DNA from: Stutzerimonas stutzeri
Lineage (GTDB): Bacteria; Pseudomonadota; Gammaproteobacteria; Pseudomonadales; Pseudomonadaceae
Length of the DNA stretch: 64,000 nucleotides
Reading direction: 5' to 3'
NCBI RefSeq assembly: GCF_000219605.1
Contig: NC_015740.1
Span: 124,001-188,000, forward strand
In this document: positions 1 to 9,702 of the stretch, piece after piece
How the letters are laid out: every line of letters starts with the position of its first letter
How positions within the stretch are numbered: the first letter of the stretch is position 1
Made by a program: the position numbers and the translations under genes
Notes under the pieces: model-generated
Seen by the model: only the letters and a program-made list of their open reading frames with translations
The model's database searches: none
Told to the model about the DNA's origin: nothing

Positions 1-959
1 TGGCCGAACCAGCGCCGCCAACGGTTCGGTGCGGGGCGGCTGAAGGCTTGCAACAGGCCCGCTGCATCGATGCTGCGCTGCGCTTCGTCGAATGCCAGCG
101 CCAGACGCAGCGCCGGCCAGCAATGCAGGGGCAGCTGCGGCGGGCGCTGCAGGGAGCTGTCCAGCTCCATGGCTTTGGCCTGACGGGCGCTGAGCCGGCG
201 ATAAGGGTGGCTGCCGCTGGCCAGTTCATAGAGCACGCAGGCCAGGGCGTAAACATCCGCCGCGGCGGTCAGCTCGCCACCGTCGAGCAGTTCCAGTGCG
301 GCATAACGCGGCGTCCAGGCGGCGAAGCGCGTGCGGCACAGGCGCGGCAAACCGGGCAGCAGCCCTTCCAGCGGTTGTCCGAGCCCATAGTCGAACAGGC
401 GCAGGCCGTCATCGGCGAGCATCACGTTGCTCGGTTTCAGGTCGCCATGCAGCACGCCCAGGCTGTGTGAATAGGTCAGCGCCTCCAGCAGCGGTAACGC
501 GATGCCCTGCAGTTCGTTCCAGGCCATGCCCTGCGGGCGCTCGCACAGTAATTGGTCGAGGGTTGGCCCCTTGAGCAGCTCCAGGGTGATGAAGGCGCGC
601 TGGCTGGCTGGGTCGATGTCGAAGTTGTACAGGCGCACCACATGCCGGTGGCTAAGGCGCGTGGTCAGCGCGTATTCGCTGTAGAGCAGGGCGCTGGCGT
701 CGGGGTACTCGGCAAAATCCTCGCTGAGCGTCTTCAGCGCCACGTAGGGCTCCGGATCGCCGAACTGTTCGCGCAGCAGGTCACGGGCGCGATAGACCGC
801 ACCCATGCCGCCGACGCCGAGCAGGCGCTCGATCCGGTAGCGGCCGCCGAGGACTTCCGGCAGCTCGCCGACAGGCGTTTTCGTTGCCTCCGGCACCGGT
901 GTGGCCGCGGTGGAGGCTAGTGCAAAATAGGTGAGATCGCAGGCAGGCTGGGCGTTCAT
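1..959 (-). CDS. stk1: T6SS-associated Ser/Thr protein kinase (Stk1/PpkA type), 3' end outside window
   Basis: Eukaryotic-type protein kinase that, with the adjacent PP2C phosphatase, is expected to control assembly of the type VI secretion system by phosphorylating partners such as the FHA protein. The sequence shows a glycine-rich loop (LGVGGMG), the ATP-binding lysine in VALKTL, a catalytic loop reading HGDLKPSN, a DYG in place of the usual DFG (LFDYGLGQ), and an ALE motif. The catalytic loop lacks the arginine before the aspartate, so this is a non-RD kinase. The ATG at 959 overlaps the phosphatase stop (ATGA), which indicates translational coupling. The gene runs off the left edge, so the C-terminal part cannot be described. 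The order fha-tssJ-tssK-tssL-tssM-phosphatase-kinase matches the HSI-II type cluster of P. aeruginosa. Confidence 0.9.
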   Translation of the reverse strand, partial: MNAQPACDLTYFALASTAATPVPEATKTPVGELPEVLGGRYRIERLLGVGGMGAVYRARDLLREQFGDPEPYVALKTLSEDFAEYPDASALLYSEYALTTRLSHRHVVRLYNFDIDPASQRAFITLELLKGPTLDQLLCERPQGMAWNELQGIALPLLEALTYSHSLGVLHGDLKPSNVMLADDGLRLFDYGLGQPLEGLLPGLPRLCRTRFAAWTPRYAALELLDGGELTAAADVYALACVLYELASGSHPYRRLSARQAKAMELDSSLQRPPQLPLHCWPALRLALAFDEAQRSIDAAGLLQAFSRPAPNRWRRWFG

Positions 960-1687
960 CGGCGTATCACCACGGCGCTGAGATTGTCTCGCGCCGGGCC
1001 CTTGAGTGCCTGGCGAAACAGCCGTTCCAGCGCCAGCTGCGTGGACGGCAGGCTGAGTGCGGCGCCGAGCGCGTCGGCGGACATGCTCTGGTAGAGCCCA
1101 TCGCTGCACAGCAGCAGCGTGTCGCCCGGGAATACGGCGAATTCGAGGATATCCAGCTCCAGCTTCTCGCTGGCGCCTATGGCGCGGGTCAATGCATGGG
1201 CAGCCGGGTGTTTGGCGGCAAGCTCGGGGCTGAGCTGCTGCTCGTCAATCAGTTGCTGCAGCAACGAGTGGTCGCGTGACAGCTGATAGAGACGGCCGCT
1301 ACGCCACAGGTAGCAGCGGCTGTCGCCAGCCCAGATGCACGCGGCGCGATCACTTTCCATAAGCAGGGCGACCACGGTGCTGCCGATCACCGGATCGGGG
1401 CGTTCGGCGGTGACCGTCAGTTCCTGGCTGAGCCGGCGATTGAGCTCATGCAGACAGCGCCGCAACGCCCGCAGCCGCTCGGCCAGATCGCCGCCCCTGG
1501 AAAGCTCGGCCAGCTGCTCGATGATCAGGCGACTGGCCAGGGCGCCGTTCTGGTGTCCGCCCATGCCGTCGGCCACGGCCCAGAGCCCGGCCTGTGGCAG
1601 GTCGAGAAAGGCATCTTCGTTGCGCGCACGCACCTTGCCGGTGTCGGTGCGCGCTGCGCTGCGCCAGCTGCACGCGGTTGCGTTCAT
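956..1687 (-). CDS. stp1: PP2C-family Ser/Thr phosphatase of the T6SS cluster
   Basis: Metal-dependent protein phosphatase that would reverse the action of the neighbouring kinase. PP2C signature motifs are present in order: RNEDAF near residue 22, ADGMGGH near 40, AGDSRCYLW near 120, LCSDGLY near 193 and DNLSAVVI at the C terminus. The aspartates in DGMGG, CSDG and DN are the expected metal ligands. Length is 243 residues, normal for bacterial single-domain PP2C enzymes. I chose the ATG at 1687, which overlaps the tssM stop by one base (TGATG); a GTG one codon upstream is possible. Its stop overlaps the kinase start. The gene would be cotranscribed with the secretion genes. Confidence 0.92.
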   Translation of the reverse strand: MNATACSWRSAARTDTGKVRARNEDAFLDLPQAGLWAVADGMGGHQNGALASRLIIEQLAELSRGGDLAERLRALRRCLHELNRRLSQELTVTAERPDPVIGSTVVALLMESDRAACIWAGDSRCYLWRSGRLYQLSRDHSLLQQLIDEQQLSPELAAKHPAAHALTRAIGASEKLELDILEFAVFPGDTLLLCSDGLYQSMSADALGAALSLPSTQLALERLFRQALKGPARDNLSAVVIRR

Positions 1688-4600
1688 CACAGCGTCGCCG
1701 GCAGCTTGAAGCCGCGCAGCAGCGCGAGATCGAACGGATTCGGCGAGCGCTGCGCATGCAGCAGGTAGTTGGCGCGCAGGCCGCCGAGATCGGCCTTGAG
1801 CATCAACACGTCGCGGCCGCTGTGGTAGTCGACCTGCATCAGGTCGATCAGGCGGAACAGCGACCAGGGCCCGGTGTTCTTCTCGATACCCACGCGACGG
1901 CCACCGAGTTCTTCCACCACCAGGCTGGTGCGTCCGTCGTCGGCTTCGGCCGGCCAGCGGAACGCGGTCTGCACGATCGGCCCGTGGCGGTATTCCATCT
2001 GCTGGTTGCCGAAGCGGAAGTCGGCGCGACCGAGGCTCGAATCCAGCGAATAGGGCTCGAGCTTGAACCGAATCAGCGGCTCGTTGGGGTTCTCGGCAAA
2101 GAAGCTGCGGCGAATGGTCTGGGCCCGACTCATCTGTGCCAGGAACTGCTCGGACAGCGGCAAGCCGCGACCGTCAACCCGGCGCAACTGGTACTCGCCG
2201 GCGCTGCCGCTGACGAAGGGCTTGAGGTAGCGCTCAAAAAAACTGTCCGCCAGGCCCTGAGCCTTGAAGAACTCGCGGAAGTCGGCGAGAGCGACATCGC
2301 TGGCGCTGTGGGCGCTGAACGGATAACGCTCGCGCAGCGAACCGCGGTAACTGGCGTAAAGCTCGTTGCGATAGCGCTGATTGAGGTAATGGTAGGCATC
2401 GGTGAGTACCAGCGACCAGCTGTCTTCGGCCAGCAGCCCCAGCCACTTGCCCAGCGGCTGCGGCAGCCGTGCAGCGCTGCTGCGCAGTTGGTTGATGGCA
2501 TCGCGCTGGCCGCCCATACGTGCCTTGGCCATTTCGAAGGCGCCTGTTCCGGTGCGCTGGCGTGGGCCAGGGAAGCGAGCTGCAGCTGCAGGGCGTCGAG
2601 GGCTTGCAGACTGGCGCTCAACTCGGGGCCGGGCGCGCCGTTCTCGTCGAGCAGCTGGTGCAGCGGCGCGAAGCGTCGCTCCAGGGTTCTGCGCGCGGTG
2701 TCCGGCATGTTCTTCAGCAGTGCGGTCTGGGCTTGCTCGGCGGCGGCGGTTGCCAGCTTGGCTGCCTTGCCGAGCTTGCCGCCGGCGCCTTGCGCCGCTT
2801 CGGCCAGCTCGCCGGCCCCGGCAGTCGCTTCGACCAGACCGGCGAACCGGGTGTTCTCGCGCACCTCCAGCAACAGTTGCAGCAGCGGCGAGTTCGCGGC
2901 GGTGAGCCCGGCGAGCTGCGCGGCACCCTGCGCCGCACCACCGGCGGGGAGAATGTTCAGCTGGGCAATCGCCTCGCTCCAGTGCGCGGCGTAGTCACGG
3001 AAGTAAAGCTGTTCCATTTCCACCAGTAGGCGGCCCAGGTCCTTGGTGCTGAGGCTGTCGCCTTCGCCCAGTACCCAGTTGTCGCGCAGTATTTCGCTGA
3101 CCAGATCGGCGCCCTGTGCGACGAACAGCTTGTGATAGCCGCGCTGGGTGTAGAAGCCTGGAATGGTGTAGTCACCGCCGACGAACAGCGACGCCTGCGG
3201 GCCGAGCTGCGTGTTCAGCCGGTAGTCGGGAAGGTTGCGCGCCTGATCGCGCAGCATGCGGTACACCACGGCCGCCAGCGATTCGCTGCGCAGCTGAGCG
3301 CGGGCCTTGGCTACCAGATTGTCGTTCAGCTGGTATGCAGCGAAGGATTCTTCCAGCAGGCGCGCGAAGTGGGTGTTGAGGCCCTGCTGCGCCACGGCAT
3401 TGCCGGGATGGCGCAGCGACCAGTCGGCGGCCAGCCAGTCCTTGAGAAACGCCGCATCACGGCGTTCGGCGAGGTTCAGCATGAGATAGGCGCGCAGGCT
3501 GCCGAGCAGCTGCTCGCGGTCATTCAGGTTGGCGCGGATCTGCGCCTCCAGCTGCCGGGCGACGCGCGGCAGCAGCAACCTTTCGAGATCGCGGCGGTAG
3601 GCCTCGTGCAGCGTCGGGTCGACCGCTTCGCCCTGATACAGGCCGCCACGGCGCAGCCAGGAAATCTCCTCCCGAGGCGGGAAGACCTGTGTCGCGGCAT
3701 AGCTCGCATCGAGGGCCTTGAGGGTGCGCAGAGCCTCGTCTCCCGCCGCGATGGTCTTGCGCTCGCTGCCAAGTTCCTGGGCGATGTCGCGCAGCTGTTC
3801 AAGGCGTTCATGGTTGCCCGAGAAGTTAAGTGCCCAGGCGCCGCCGACCAGCAGCAGGCAGCCGAAGGCTCCGGCATAGAGGGCACGCTGGCCCCAGTCG
3901 ATGCGGCGTACTTCGCGTTGGTCGAGGCCCGCCAGTTCGGCTTCAGGGAAGATCACCCGGCTGAGCAGCTGGTTGATGAAGCGCGCGCGACCGCTGCGGA
4001 ACGTCGGCAGCGCGCTGCTGGCCAGGCCGAGCTGGCGGCCGATGCCGGCGGTGAGCGGATCGAGCGTTTCGCGTAGCTGCGGCGCGCTGGTCAGGTAGAA
4101 ACCACGCAGCTGGCTGGCACGCTGGTATCGGTTGCCGGCAAACGCGAGTTCGATAAACAGGCTCAGGCGTTCGCCGATCTGCCCCAACTGATGTGGGAAG
4201 TCGAGGATTCGGCCGCGGCGCTGTGTATCGCGTTCCTGGTGCATGCGCAGGATCACCTGGCTGTTCAGCCGGCGCAGCAGTTCCTCGAATTCCTGGCGCA
4301 CGACCTGCGCATCGCTGCCGTTCTGCTCCTTGCGGAAACTCGCACCCAGCACCTGGTCGCTTTCCTCCCGAGACAGCTGCTCGAAGAATTCGTCGAAACC
4401 GAGAATTCGATCGGACTTGCTCAGCACCAAGTAGACCGGCACGTCCACGTTCAGACGCTGATGGATCTCGTGCAGGCGCTGGCGGGTCTGGCGGGCCAGG
4501 TTCTCCAGCTCCAGTTCACTGCCGCCCTGCAGCTGGTCCACCGGCAGGTTGACCAGTACGCCGTTGAGCGGGCGGGCGCGGCGCCTGCGCAGCAGACCGA

Positions 4601-5225
4601 GCAGGGTTTCCCAGGCGCTGCCGTCGACCGCTGCATCGGGCTGGGTCAGGTAGCGGCCTGCGGTGTCGATCAGCACGGCATGATCGGCGAAGTACCAGTC
4701 GGCATAGCGAGTGCCGGAGACGTCCTTGGTCAGGCGCTGCTGTTCGCTGCGGTTGAGCGGAAAGTCCAGGCCGGAGAAATCCAGCAGGCTGGTCTTGCCG
4801 CTACCCTGCGGACCGATCAACAGGTACCAGGGCAGCTCGCTGCGCCATTTCTCGCTGCGCCCGCGGTAGAGGCTGGAGGTCTTCAGGGTGCGCAGCGCCT
4901 GCCTGAAGCGATGGCGCAGCTCCTGCTGCTCCTCGCCGATCAGGCCGTCGCGGCGCAGCTGCTCCTGAACGTCCTGGTCCTCGGCGTCGCGCTTTTTGCG
5001 CGCACTGGCGCGCCAGCTGGCGAAGACCATGGCCAGCCCCCAGCCGAGAAACAGCACGCTGATGCTCAGCAGGCGGGCAGTCGAGGATTCCCAGAACCGG
5101 TAGTCGTCGACTGCCAGCAGCGGCCCGACGAACCACACCATGACCGCCAGCAGCAGGACCAGCAGTAGACTCCAGACCCAGGTCCGGCGCAGCACGGCGC
5201 CGAGCTTGCCAAAGAACGTCTTCAT
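1687..5225 (-). pseudogene. tssM: TssM (IcmF) inner-membrane T6SS protein, split by a frameshift
   Basis: TssM is the large inner-membrane component of the T6SS membrane complex and binds TssL and the lipoprotein TssJ. The N-terminal part has two membrane segments (about residues 16-36 and 47-66), a cytoplasmic NTPase domain with Walker A GPQGSGKTS, and a third membrane segment near residue 446. The C-terminal IcmF domain (AKARMGGQ through the final GFKLPATL) is in another reading frame. The N-terminal frame is good as far as about position 2545; then the C-terminal frame takes over at FEMAKARM. One extra base around 2538-2544 would restore a protein of about 1,178 residues, normal for TssM. 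The periplasmic TssJ-binding part is therefore lost unless the shift is a sequencing error or is recoded. Start ATG at 5225 follows tssL directly. Confidence 0.9.
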
Positions 5226-5226
5226 C

Positions 5227-6108
5227 TCATTTCATCCCTGAAAAGGTGGAACCGCCGGCATCCATGTCCAGCGAGCGGTAGGGTTGCAGCACGGCCTCGC
5301 GTTGTTCGCCGAGCACCCAGGCGAAGCCGCCGTAAATCACCCCGAGACAGACCAGGGTAAACAGCGCCACCATCCACCAGGGCACGATGCGCACCAGACG
5401 TCGGCGGGTGTCCTTGAGGCCTTCCCAGTGCGGCGACAGCTCACGCGGTATATCGCCGCGCATCTGGCGAATCTGTCGGTAGAGGCTGTCGCGTACCGCT
5501 TCCAGCTCGAGCATGCCGCGCGGTAGCACGCGATACTTGCCCTCGAAGCCGAGCGACAGGCAGAGGTACATCAGCTCGAGCATCGGCAGGTGCTTGACCG
5601 GGTTGCGCGACAGCCGCTCGAGCAGCTGGAAGAACTTCTCGCCGCCGAAGGTCTCGTTGTGGAAGGAGGACAGCAGGCTCATCTGCGACCATTCGCTTTC
5701 GTTGCCCCAGGGCGTGGTCACCACGGCCTCGTCGAGCACGGTGCAGAGCACGTAGCGCGCCGCCATCACCTGGCTGCTTTCGGCACCGTCATGCAGCGCG
5801 CGATGCTCGAACAGCTTGATCGCGCTGCTCAACTGGCCGTGCAGGGCCTGCAGGTCCTCGCTTTCCAGGCTGTGCTTGAAGCGCACCACTTCCGACAGCA
5901 GCGGCGAGGCGGCGGCCACCAGCGGGTTGAGGCTGATGTTGAAGGTTTCCGCCGGGCGCAGGCGCGCCGCGTAGATCATTCGCTCCTCCAGCTGCTCGAA
6001 GCGCGGCGGGGTGTCGAAGTCGGTCAGCGGGCTCTGCGCCGGGGCCTCTCCTCCTCGATTGACGATGACCGTGCGGTCGTCCTGTCCGTAATCCATTTCC
6101 TTGATCAT
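5227..6108 (-). CDS. tssL: TssL (DotU/IcmH) T6SS inner-membrane protein
   Basis: Tail-anchored partner of TssM in the T6SS membrane complex. The protein has 293 residues: an acidic and polar N terminus, the cytoplasmic DotU domain (FNISLNPLVAAASPLL near residue 55, YVLCTVLDEAVVTTPWG near 119), and one C-terminal membrane helix (WWMVALFTLVCLGVIYGGF, about residues 244-262). There is no peptidoglycan-binding extension, so anchoring to the wall would need another protein. The gene lies 5 bp after tssK and its stop is 1 bp before the tssM start, consistent with tight cotranscription. Confidence 0.95.
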   Translation of the reverse strand: MIKEMDYGQDDRTVIVNRGGEAPAQSPLTDFDTPPRFEQLEERMIYAARLRPAETFNISLNPLVAAASPLLSEVVRFKHSLESEDLQALHGQLSSAIKLFEHRALHDGAESSQVMAARYVLCTVLDEAVVTTPWGNESEWSQMSLLSSFHNETFGGEKFFQLLERLSRNPVKHLPMLELMYLCLSLGFEGKYRVLPRGMLELEAVRDSLYRQIRQMRGDIPRELSPHWEGLKDTRRRLVRIVPWWMVALFTLVCLGVIYGGFAWVLGEQREAVLQPYRSLDMDAGGSTFSGMK

Positions 6109-6113
6109 GTCGC

Positions 6114-7445
6114 TCAGTCCCTGACCGCCCAGAATTTCAGTTCGAGCCCGGCGAAGTCACCGGACACATGGAAGGCAAAGCCACCGGAACGCTCCAGCTG
6201 CGCCTGGTCCTCGGCGCTGAGCTCCAGGGCGAAATAGGTCTTGCCGGCATGGAAGGGGATCTGCCGCGGCGCCACCGGCAGCGGCTTGAGGCGGATGCCC
6301 GGCAGATGCAGGTTGACCAACTGACGGATGCGTTCCACCGGGCCGATCTTCAGGTGCGCCGGCAGCCGTGTGCGCAGGGTTTCCGAATCGCACTGGGCGC
6401 TGGCGGCGAGCACGAAGGACGCCGTGCCTAGCAGCTTGTGGTCATGCAGCGGCGATACCTGGATGCCGTACTGACGCTGCTGCAGCAGCAGCTCGATGGC
6501 GTGCTGCTCGAGCACCATCGACAATACCTGGCGGATCGCGTCCATCAGCTTGCGGAAGCTCGCGCCCTGATCACTGTGCTGGTAACGGCCATCCAAGCGC
6601 GGGCGCTTGCTCTCGCTGGAGAAGGTCGCCAGCTCGCCGAGCAGGCCAAGCAGATCCCGGTAGATCTGCTCCGGATGCACCTGCTCCACGCCCAGGTAGT
6701 GGCGCAGCACCGGTTCGTGACGGTTGATCAGCTGCAGCATCATGAAGTCGCCGACCTCGGCGCCACCCACCTTGCCGGTGGCGCTGATTCGCTCGGCAAG
6801 GGTATCGCCGCGGTGGGCGAGCATGCTGATCACTTCCTTCAGGCAGGACAGCAGATAGGCGGAGGCCTGGAAGTTGACATAGGTGGGGATGAACTCGGGG
6901 TCGAGGCTGATGACCCCGTCCGGCGTGGTGTCCAGCACCTCACACAGCTGCAGTTTCACGTAGGCCTGGTCGCTCTGCTGCTCGCCCAGCAGCAGGCGGA
7001 AATCTGGCAGACCGGTGCTGACCTGGCTCGTGCTGCTGTCGCCGGCATTGGAGTCGGCGACGTCCAGTTCGTGGGCGGTATAGCGCGCCAGCACGTCCTT
7101 CTGCTCGGGCCGGCGGGTTTCGATGTGGTTGCCGGTGACCAGCGGCAGCGCGAGATAGACCGGAGTGCTGCCGGTATTCGGCGGGATGTCCAGAGCCAGA
7201 GGCTCGCGCTCGCTGCCCAGCTCGAACAGGGTCCCGTCCGGGAGGATGCCGCTGGCCTGGCTGAGCACCAGCTTGCCCATGTTGAGGAACTGGCGGTCGA
7301 TCTCCAAATTGAAGAATCCCCAGGCATAGCTGCTCAGCTTCTGGGTGCGCGCCTTGAGTTGGTGATCGTAGTATCGATCGCTTTGCTGGAAGTGCTGCGG
7401 GCGCAGCAGCATGCCTTCCTGCCAGACAACCTTGTGCAGGCTCAT
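6114..7445 (-). CDS. tssK: TssK T6SS baseplate protein
   Basis: TssK forms trimers that link the T6SS baseplate to the TssJLM membrane complex. The 443-residue product begins with the family-typical VVWQEGMLLRPQHFQQSDRY and continues with FNLEIDR and an AFHVSGDF segment near the C terminus. Length is normal for TssK. It lies between tssJ (2-bp gap) and tssL in the conserved order and shows no sign of damage. Like most components here it should be cytoplasmic. Confidence 0.95.
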   Translation of the reverse strand: MSLHKVVWQEGMLLRPQHFQQSDRYYDHQLKARTQKLSSYAWGFFNLEIDRQFLNMGKLVLSQASGILPDGTLFELGSEREPLALDIPPNTGSTPVYLALPLVTGNHIETRRPEQKDVLARYTAHELDVADSNAGDSSTSQVSTGLPDFRLLLGEQQSDQAYVKLQLCEVLDTTPDGVISLDPEFIPTYVNFQASAYLLSCLKEVISMLAHRGDTLAERISATGKVGGAEVGDFMMLQLINRHEPVLRHYLGVEQVHPEQIYRDLLGLLGELATFSSESKRPRLDGRYQHSDQGASFRKLMDAIRQVLSMVLEQHAIELLLQQRQYGIQVSPLHDHKLLGTASFVLAASAQCDSETLRTRLPAHLKIGPVERIRQLVNLHLPGIRLKPLPVAPRQIPFHAGKTYFALELSAEDQAQLERSGGFAFHVSGDFAGLELKFWAVRD

Positions 7446-7447
7446 GC

Positions 7448-7930
7448 TTATTTTCCTTCTTCGGCGAGCGGGTCGAACAGCGCGATGCCGCGCTCGTCCA
7501 GGCTCAGGGCGATGCGGGTGCGCTCTTGCGGCGGCACGGCGATGACGTAGCGCCAGCTGGCTTCCGGCAGGTCGCGGTAGGCGGCCAGCACGCCGACGTA
7601 GCGGCTGCCGTCCTGCACGGAGAGCTTCAGCTCACGGCTTTCGCCGGGACGCAGTTCCAGTTCCTCGGAGGTCACCAGGTCTGGCGCCAGTGCTTCCTTG
7701 GGCCGCTGGTAGAGGGCGAAGAACTCGCCGTTTTCGAACGCCACCGGATGCTTGAGCTCCAGCAGGCGCAGCACGATCGGCGAAGGCCGGCCGTTGAGGT
7801 CGGGGTTGAGACGGGCGCTGCCGTGCAGCTCGAGGTCCAGCTTGGTCAGCTTGGAGTACGGTGACAGTGCCGAGCAGCCGCCCAGCACGAGCAGCGAGGC
7901 CAGCATGGCCAGGGTGATGCGACGAGGCAT
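7448..7930 (-). CDS. tssJ: TssJ outer-membrane lipoprotein of the T6SS
   Basis: Outer-membrane lipoprotein that binds the periplasmic domain of TssM. The N terminus has a lipoprotein signal peptide with lipobox LGGC at about residues 16-19, followed by a mature domain of about 142 residues with the TssJ-typical stretch ALYQRPKEALAPDL and a GESRELKL segment. Total length is 160 residues. The gene starts 4 bp after the FHA gene stop and is followed by tssK. Because tssM is frameshifted before its C-terminal domain, the usual TssJ partner surface may be absent in this strain. Confidence 0.93.
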   Translation of the reverse strand: MPRRITLAMLASLLVLGGCSALSPYSKLTKLDLELHGSARLNPDLNGRPSPIVLRLLELKHPVAFENGEFFALYQRPKEALAPDLVTSEELELRPGESRELKLSVQDGSRYVGVLAAYRDLPEASWRYVIAVPPQERTRIALSLDERGIALFDPLAEEGK

Positions 7931-7934
7931 GGGA

Positions 7935-9131
7935 TCATCCTTGATGGGTTGAATCGAGCGTGGCGATCAGGCGCACCTGCTCCTCATAGGTCTTCGCGAA
8001 GTCGCGGGCGAACTGGCGTTCGCTCCAGTCGGCATCCTGGCCGAGGCTGTGATGCAGGCGGCGATAGGCACGCCAGCGACTGCCGGCGGTGGCGAGCAGG
8101 GGTTTGCGGCCTTCGCGTTCGAAGCGCAGCGCCAGCTGCTCCGGCGCCAGCTGTTCGAACATCGCGTGAACGGCGGCGCGGCTGGCCGCCAGCAGTGCCA
8201 CCTGATGCGCCTGCAGATCACGAAAGGCTCGGCCGACGGCCTGTTCGGCGCTGAGCTGGCCGGGTTTGCCACCGCGCAAAAGGGCGTTCAGGGCCTCGCT
8301 CGCATCGGCGCTGTGCTTGAGCGGGTTGTTGCCGGCGCTCTGCACGGTGGTCAACGCCAGGCGCAGCTCGTTCTTCAGCTCGCTGCGGGTGCGCAGGCTC
8401 TGCTGTAGGCCCGCCACGCTCTGCTTGAGCAGGCGGGCAGCATTCAGTGCCAGCGCCTGCCGCTGGTCTTCATCCATCCCCCCGAGATCGATGCCCAGTG
8501 CCTCGCCGAAGCGCTCCCAGAAGCCGGGTGGCAGACGTTCAGGCTCCGGTTCGCGTTTGGGTTCGGCTGCAGTCGGCGGCATGACCAGTTCCGGCAGCGG
8601 CAGGCTTTCGGTGTCGATGCGGGCGTAGTCGCGCTGCTGGGCCTGGCGTTGTGGTGCCACCAGCGTCAGGTCGAGGTCGTCGACTTCGGCGTAGATGCGC
8701 TCCTGTTGATCCATCGCGACCAGGGGATCGAGGTCGAGGAAGGCATCGTCGGGGATGATGGTGCCGGCCGGTTGCGGGCGGCCAATGTCGCCTTCGAACC
8801 GCGCCGGGTCCTGGATCAGCCGGGCGCGGATCTCGAAGTCGCCCAGGCAGTAGACGCTGCCATGCTCGATGCGTTGCGGCTGGCCTTTGACCAGGCTGGC
8901 GCCGCTGTCCTTGAGCTGGATGCCGTTGCTGCTGGTGTCGGTGAGAAAGAAGGCGCCGTCGCGGTAGCTGATCACTGCATGACGTCCGGAGAGGACGCGC
9001 TTGCGGTCGGGGATCACCCAATCGCAGCCCTCTGCGCGGCCGATCACTCCGCCGGCCTGTTTGAAGGTTTTGGTGGTCAGCAGCCCGGGCACGAATTGCT
9101 GGGCGCCCACCATATCGAAGACCAGTTCCAT
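7935..9131 (-). CDS. fha: T6SS FHA-domain protein (TagH/Fha type)
   Basis: Scaffold protein with an N-terminal forkhead-associated domain that reads phosphothreonine marks. FHA features are visible in the first 100 residues: GRAEGCDWVIPD, SGRHAVISY and DTSSNGIQL. The middle is acidic and linker-like, and the C-terminal 180 residues form the helical domain typical of T6SS FHA proteins. It is the natural substrate or partner for the kinase and phosphatase at the other end of the operon. Length is 398 residues. The ATG at 9131 has AAGGAG about 10 bases upstream. A 44-residue lipoprotein gene precedes it by 20 bp. Confidence 0.92.
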   Translation of the reverse strand: MELVFDMVGAQQFVPGLLTTKTFKQAGGVIGRAEGCDWVIPDRKRVLSGRHAVISYRDGAFFLTDTSSNGIQLKDSGASLVKGQPQRIEHGSVYCLGDFEIRARLIQDPARFEGDIGRPQPAGTIIPDDAFLDLDPLVAMDQQERIYAEVDDLDLTLVAPQRQAQQRDYARIDTESLPLPELVMPPTAAEPKREPEPERLPPGFWERFGEALGIDLGGMDEDQRQALALNAARLLKQSVAGLQQSLRTRSELKNELRLALTTVQSAGNNPLKHSADASEALNALLRGGKPGQLSAEQAVGRAFRDLQAHQVALLAASRAAVHAMFEQLAPEQLALRFEREGRKPLLATAGSRWRAYRRLHHSLGQDADWSERQFARDFAKTYEEQVRLIATLDSTHQG

Positions 9132-9151
9132 GGTCGTGTCGCTCCTTGCGG

Positions 9152-9286
9152 TTACTTGCCGCGATTCAAGGCTTGCGGATCACCCAGCGGGCGATAGTGG
9201 TCATCGTCGAATCTGTAGTTGCCGGTGCAACCGGCGAGCAGCACGGCGGCGATGAGCGAAACGAGGGCGTAATAGCGCACGGGCAC
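9152..9286 (-). CDS. Small lipoprotein leading the T6SS operon
   Basis: Predicted 44-residue lipoprotein. A strong AAGGAGG lies 7 bases before the GTG at 9286, which decides the start; the longer upstream open frame has no such site. The peptide has a short hydrophobic signal and lipobox LLAGC, leaving a mature peptide of about 25 residues (CTGNYRFDDDHYRPLGDPQ then ALNRGK). Function is unknown. Its place just before fha matches small conserved genes seen at this position in Pseudomonas HSI-II type clusters (from memory). It is probably cotranscribed with the T6SS genes. A second in-frame GTG at 9280 cannot be excluded. Confidence 0.75.
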   Translation of the reverse strand: MPVRYYALVSLIAAVLLAGCTGNYRFDDDHYRPLGDPQALNRGK

Positions 9287-9528
9287 GCGATTTCCTCCTT
9301 GAAGTCGTGTGTGGGGGCAAGGTGCGCATGGCGCGACCTGAGCGAGGCATTGAAGTTCAGTTGTCCCGCAGGCTCGGTGAACAGGTTCACAGAACACCCG
9401 ACGGATGCGTCTAAAACGAGCGTGAGGTCAGGTTGAGGCGGCCCGGTGATGCCGCGCGGCAGGTTTAACTTGCGCCGACCGGCCGTTTGCTGGCAGGCGA
9501 TCCGGTCAGGCGGACGGACCCGCAGAAA

Positions 9529-9559
9529 CGCAAAAGCCCGCAGCGAGCGGGCTTTTGCG
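9529..9559 (-). terminator. Hairpin terminator downstream of the split tRNA-Arg
   Basis: A perfect 13-bp stem (CGCAAAAGCCCGC with its complement) encloses a 5-base loop. It lies 38 bp past the 3' end of the split tRNA-Arg on the minus strand, the expected place for that tRNA's terminator. The T-rich tract is short (TTTC), so the call rests mainly on stem strength and position. Confidence 0.7.
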
Positions 9560-9596
9560 GAGCGCTTCGAGGGGGGCTCGAAACGACTATCTAATA

Positions 9597-9645
9597 TGGC
9601 GCATCCGGCGGGATTCGAACCCACGACCCCTGCCTTCGGAGGGCA
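9597..9645 (-). pseudogene. 3' half of tRNA-Arg(CCG) split by the island
   Basis: Read on the minus strand, this segment holds the anticodon loop CTCCGAA, the 3' anticodon strand GGCAG, variable loop, T-arm (GTGGG-TTCGAAT-CCCGC), acceptor strand CGGATGC, discriminator G and CCA. Upstream of the anticodon stem the sequence does not form a D-arm or 5' acceptor strand, so this copy cannot make a tRNA. The missing 5' half, with matching acceptor strand GCATCCG, is 31 kb away at 40854-40896. Together they make a 77-nt tRNA. Confidence 0.93.
9631..9645. repeat. attL: left 15-bp direct repeat of the island
   Basis: The sequence TGCCTTCGGAGGGCA occurs here and at 40854-40868 in the same orientation. 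It is the anticodon stem-loop of the split tRNA-Arg and an imperfect palindrome, as is common for crossover sites of tyrosine recombinases that use tRNA anticodon loops. Confidence 0.88.
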
Positions 9646-9702
9646 ATGCGGTACAGGAATCTTGGTTGGCGGCAAGCGTCCAAAAATACCTCTAAGTGCC
9701 GT

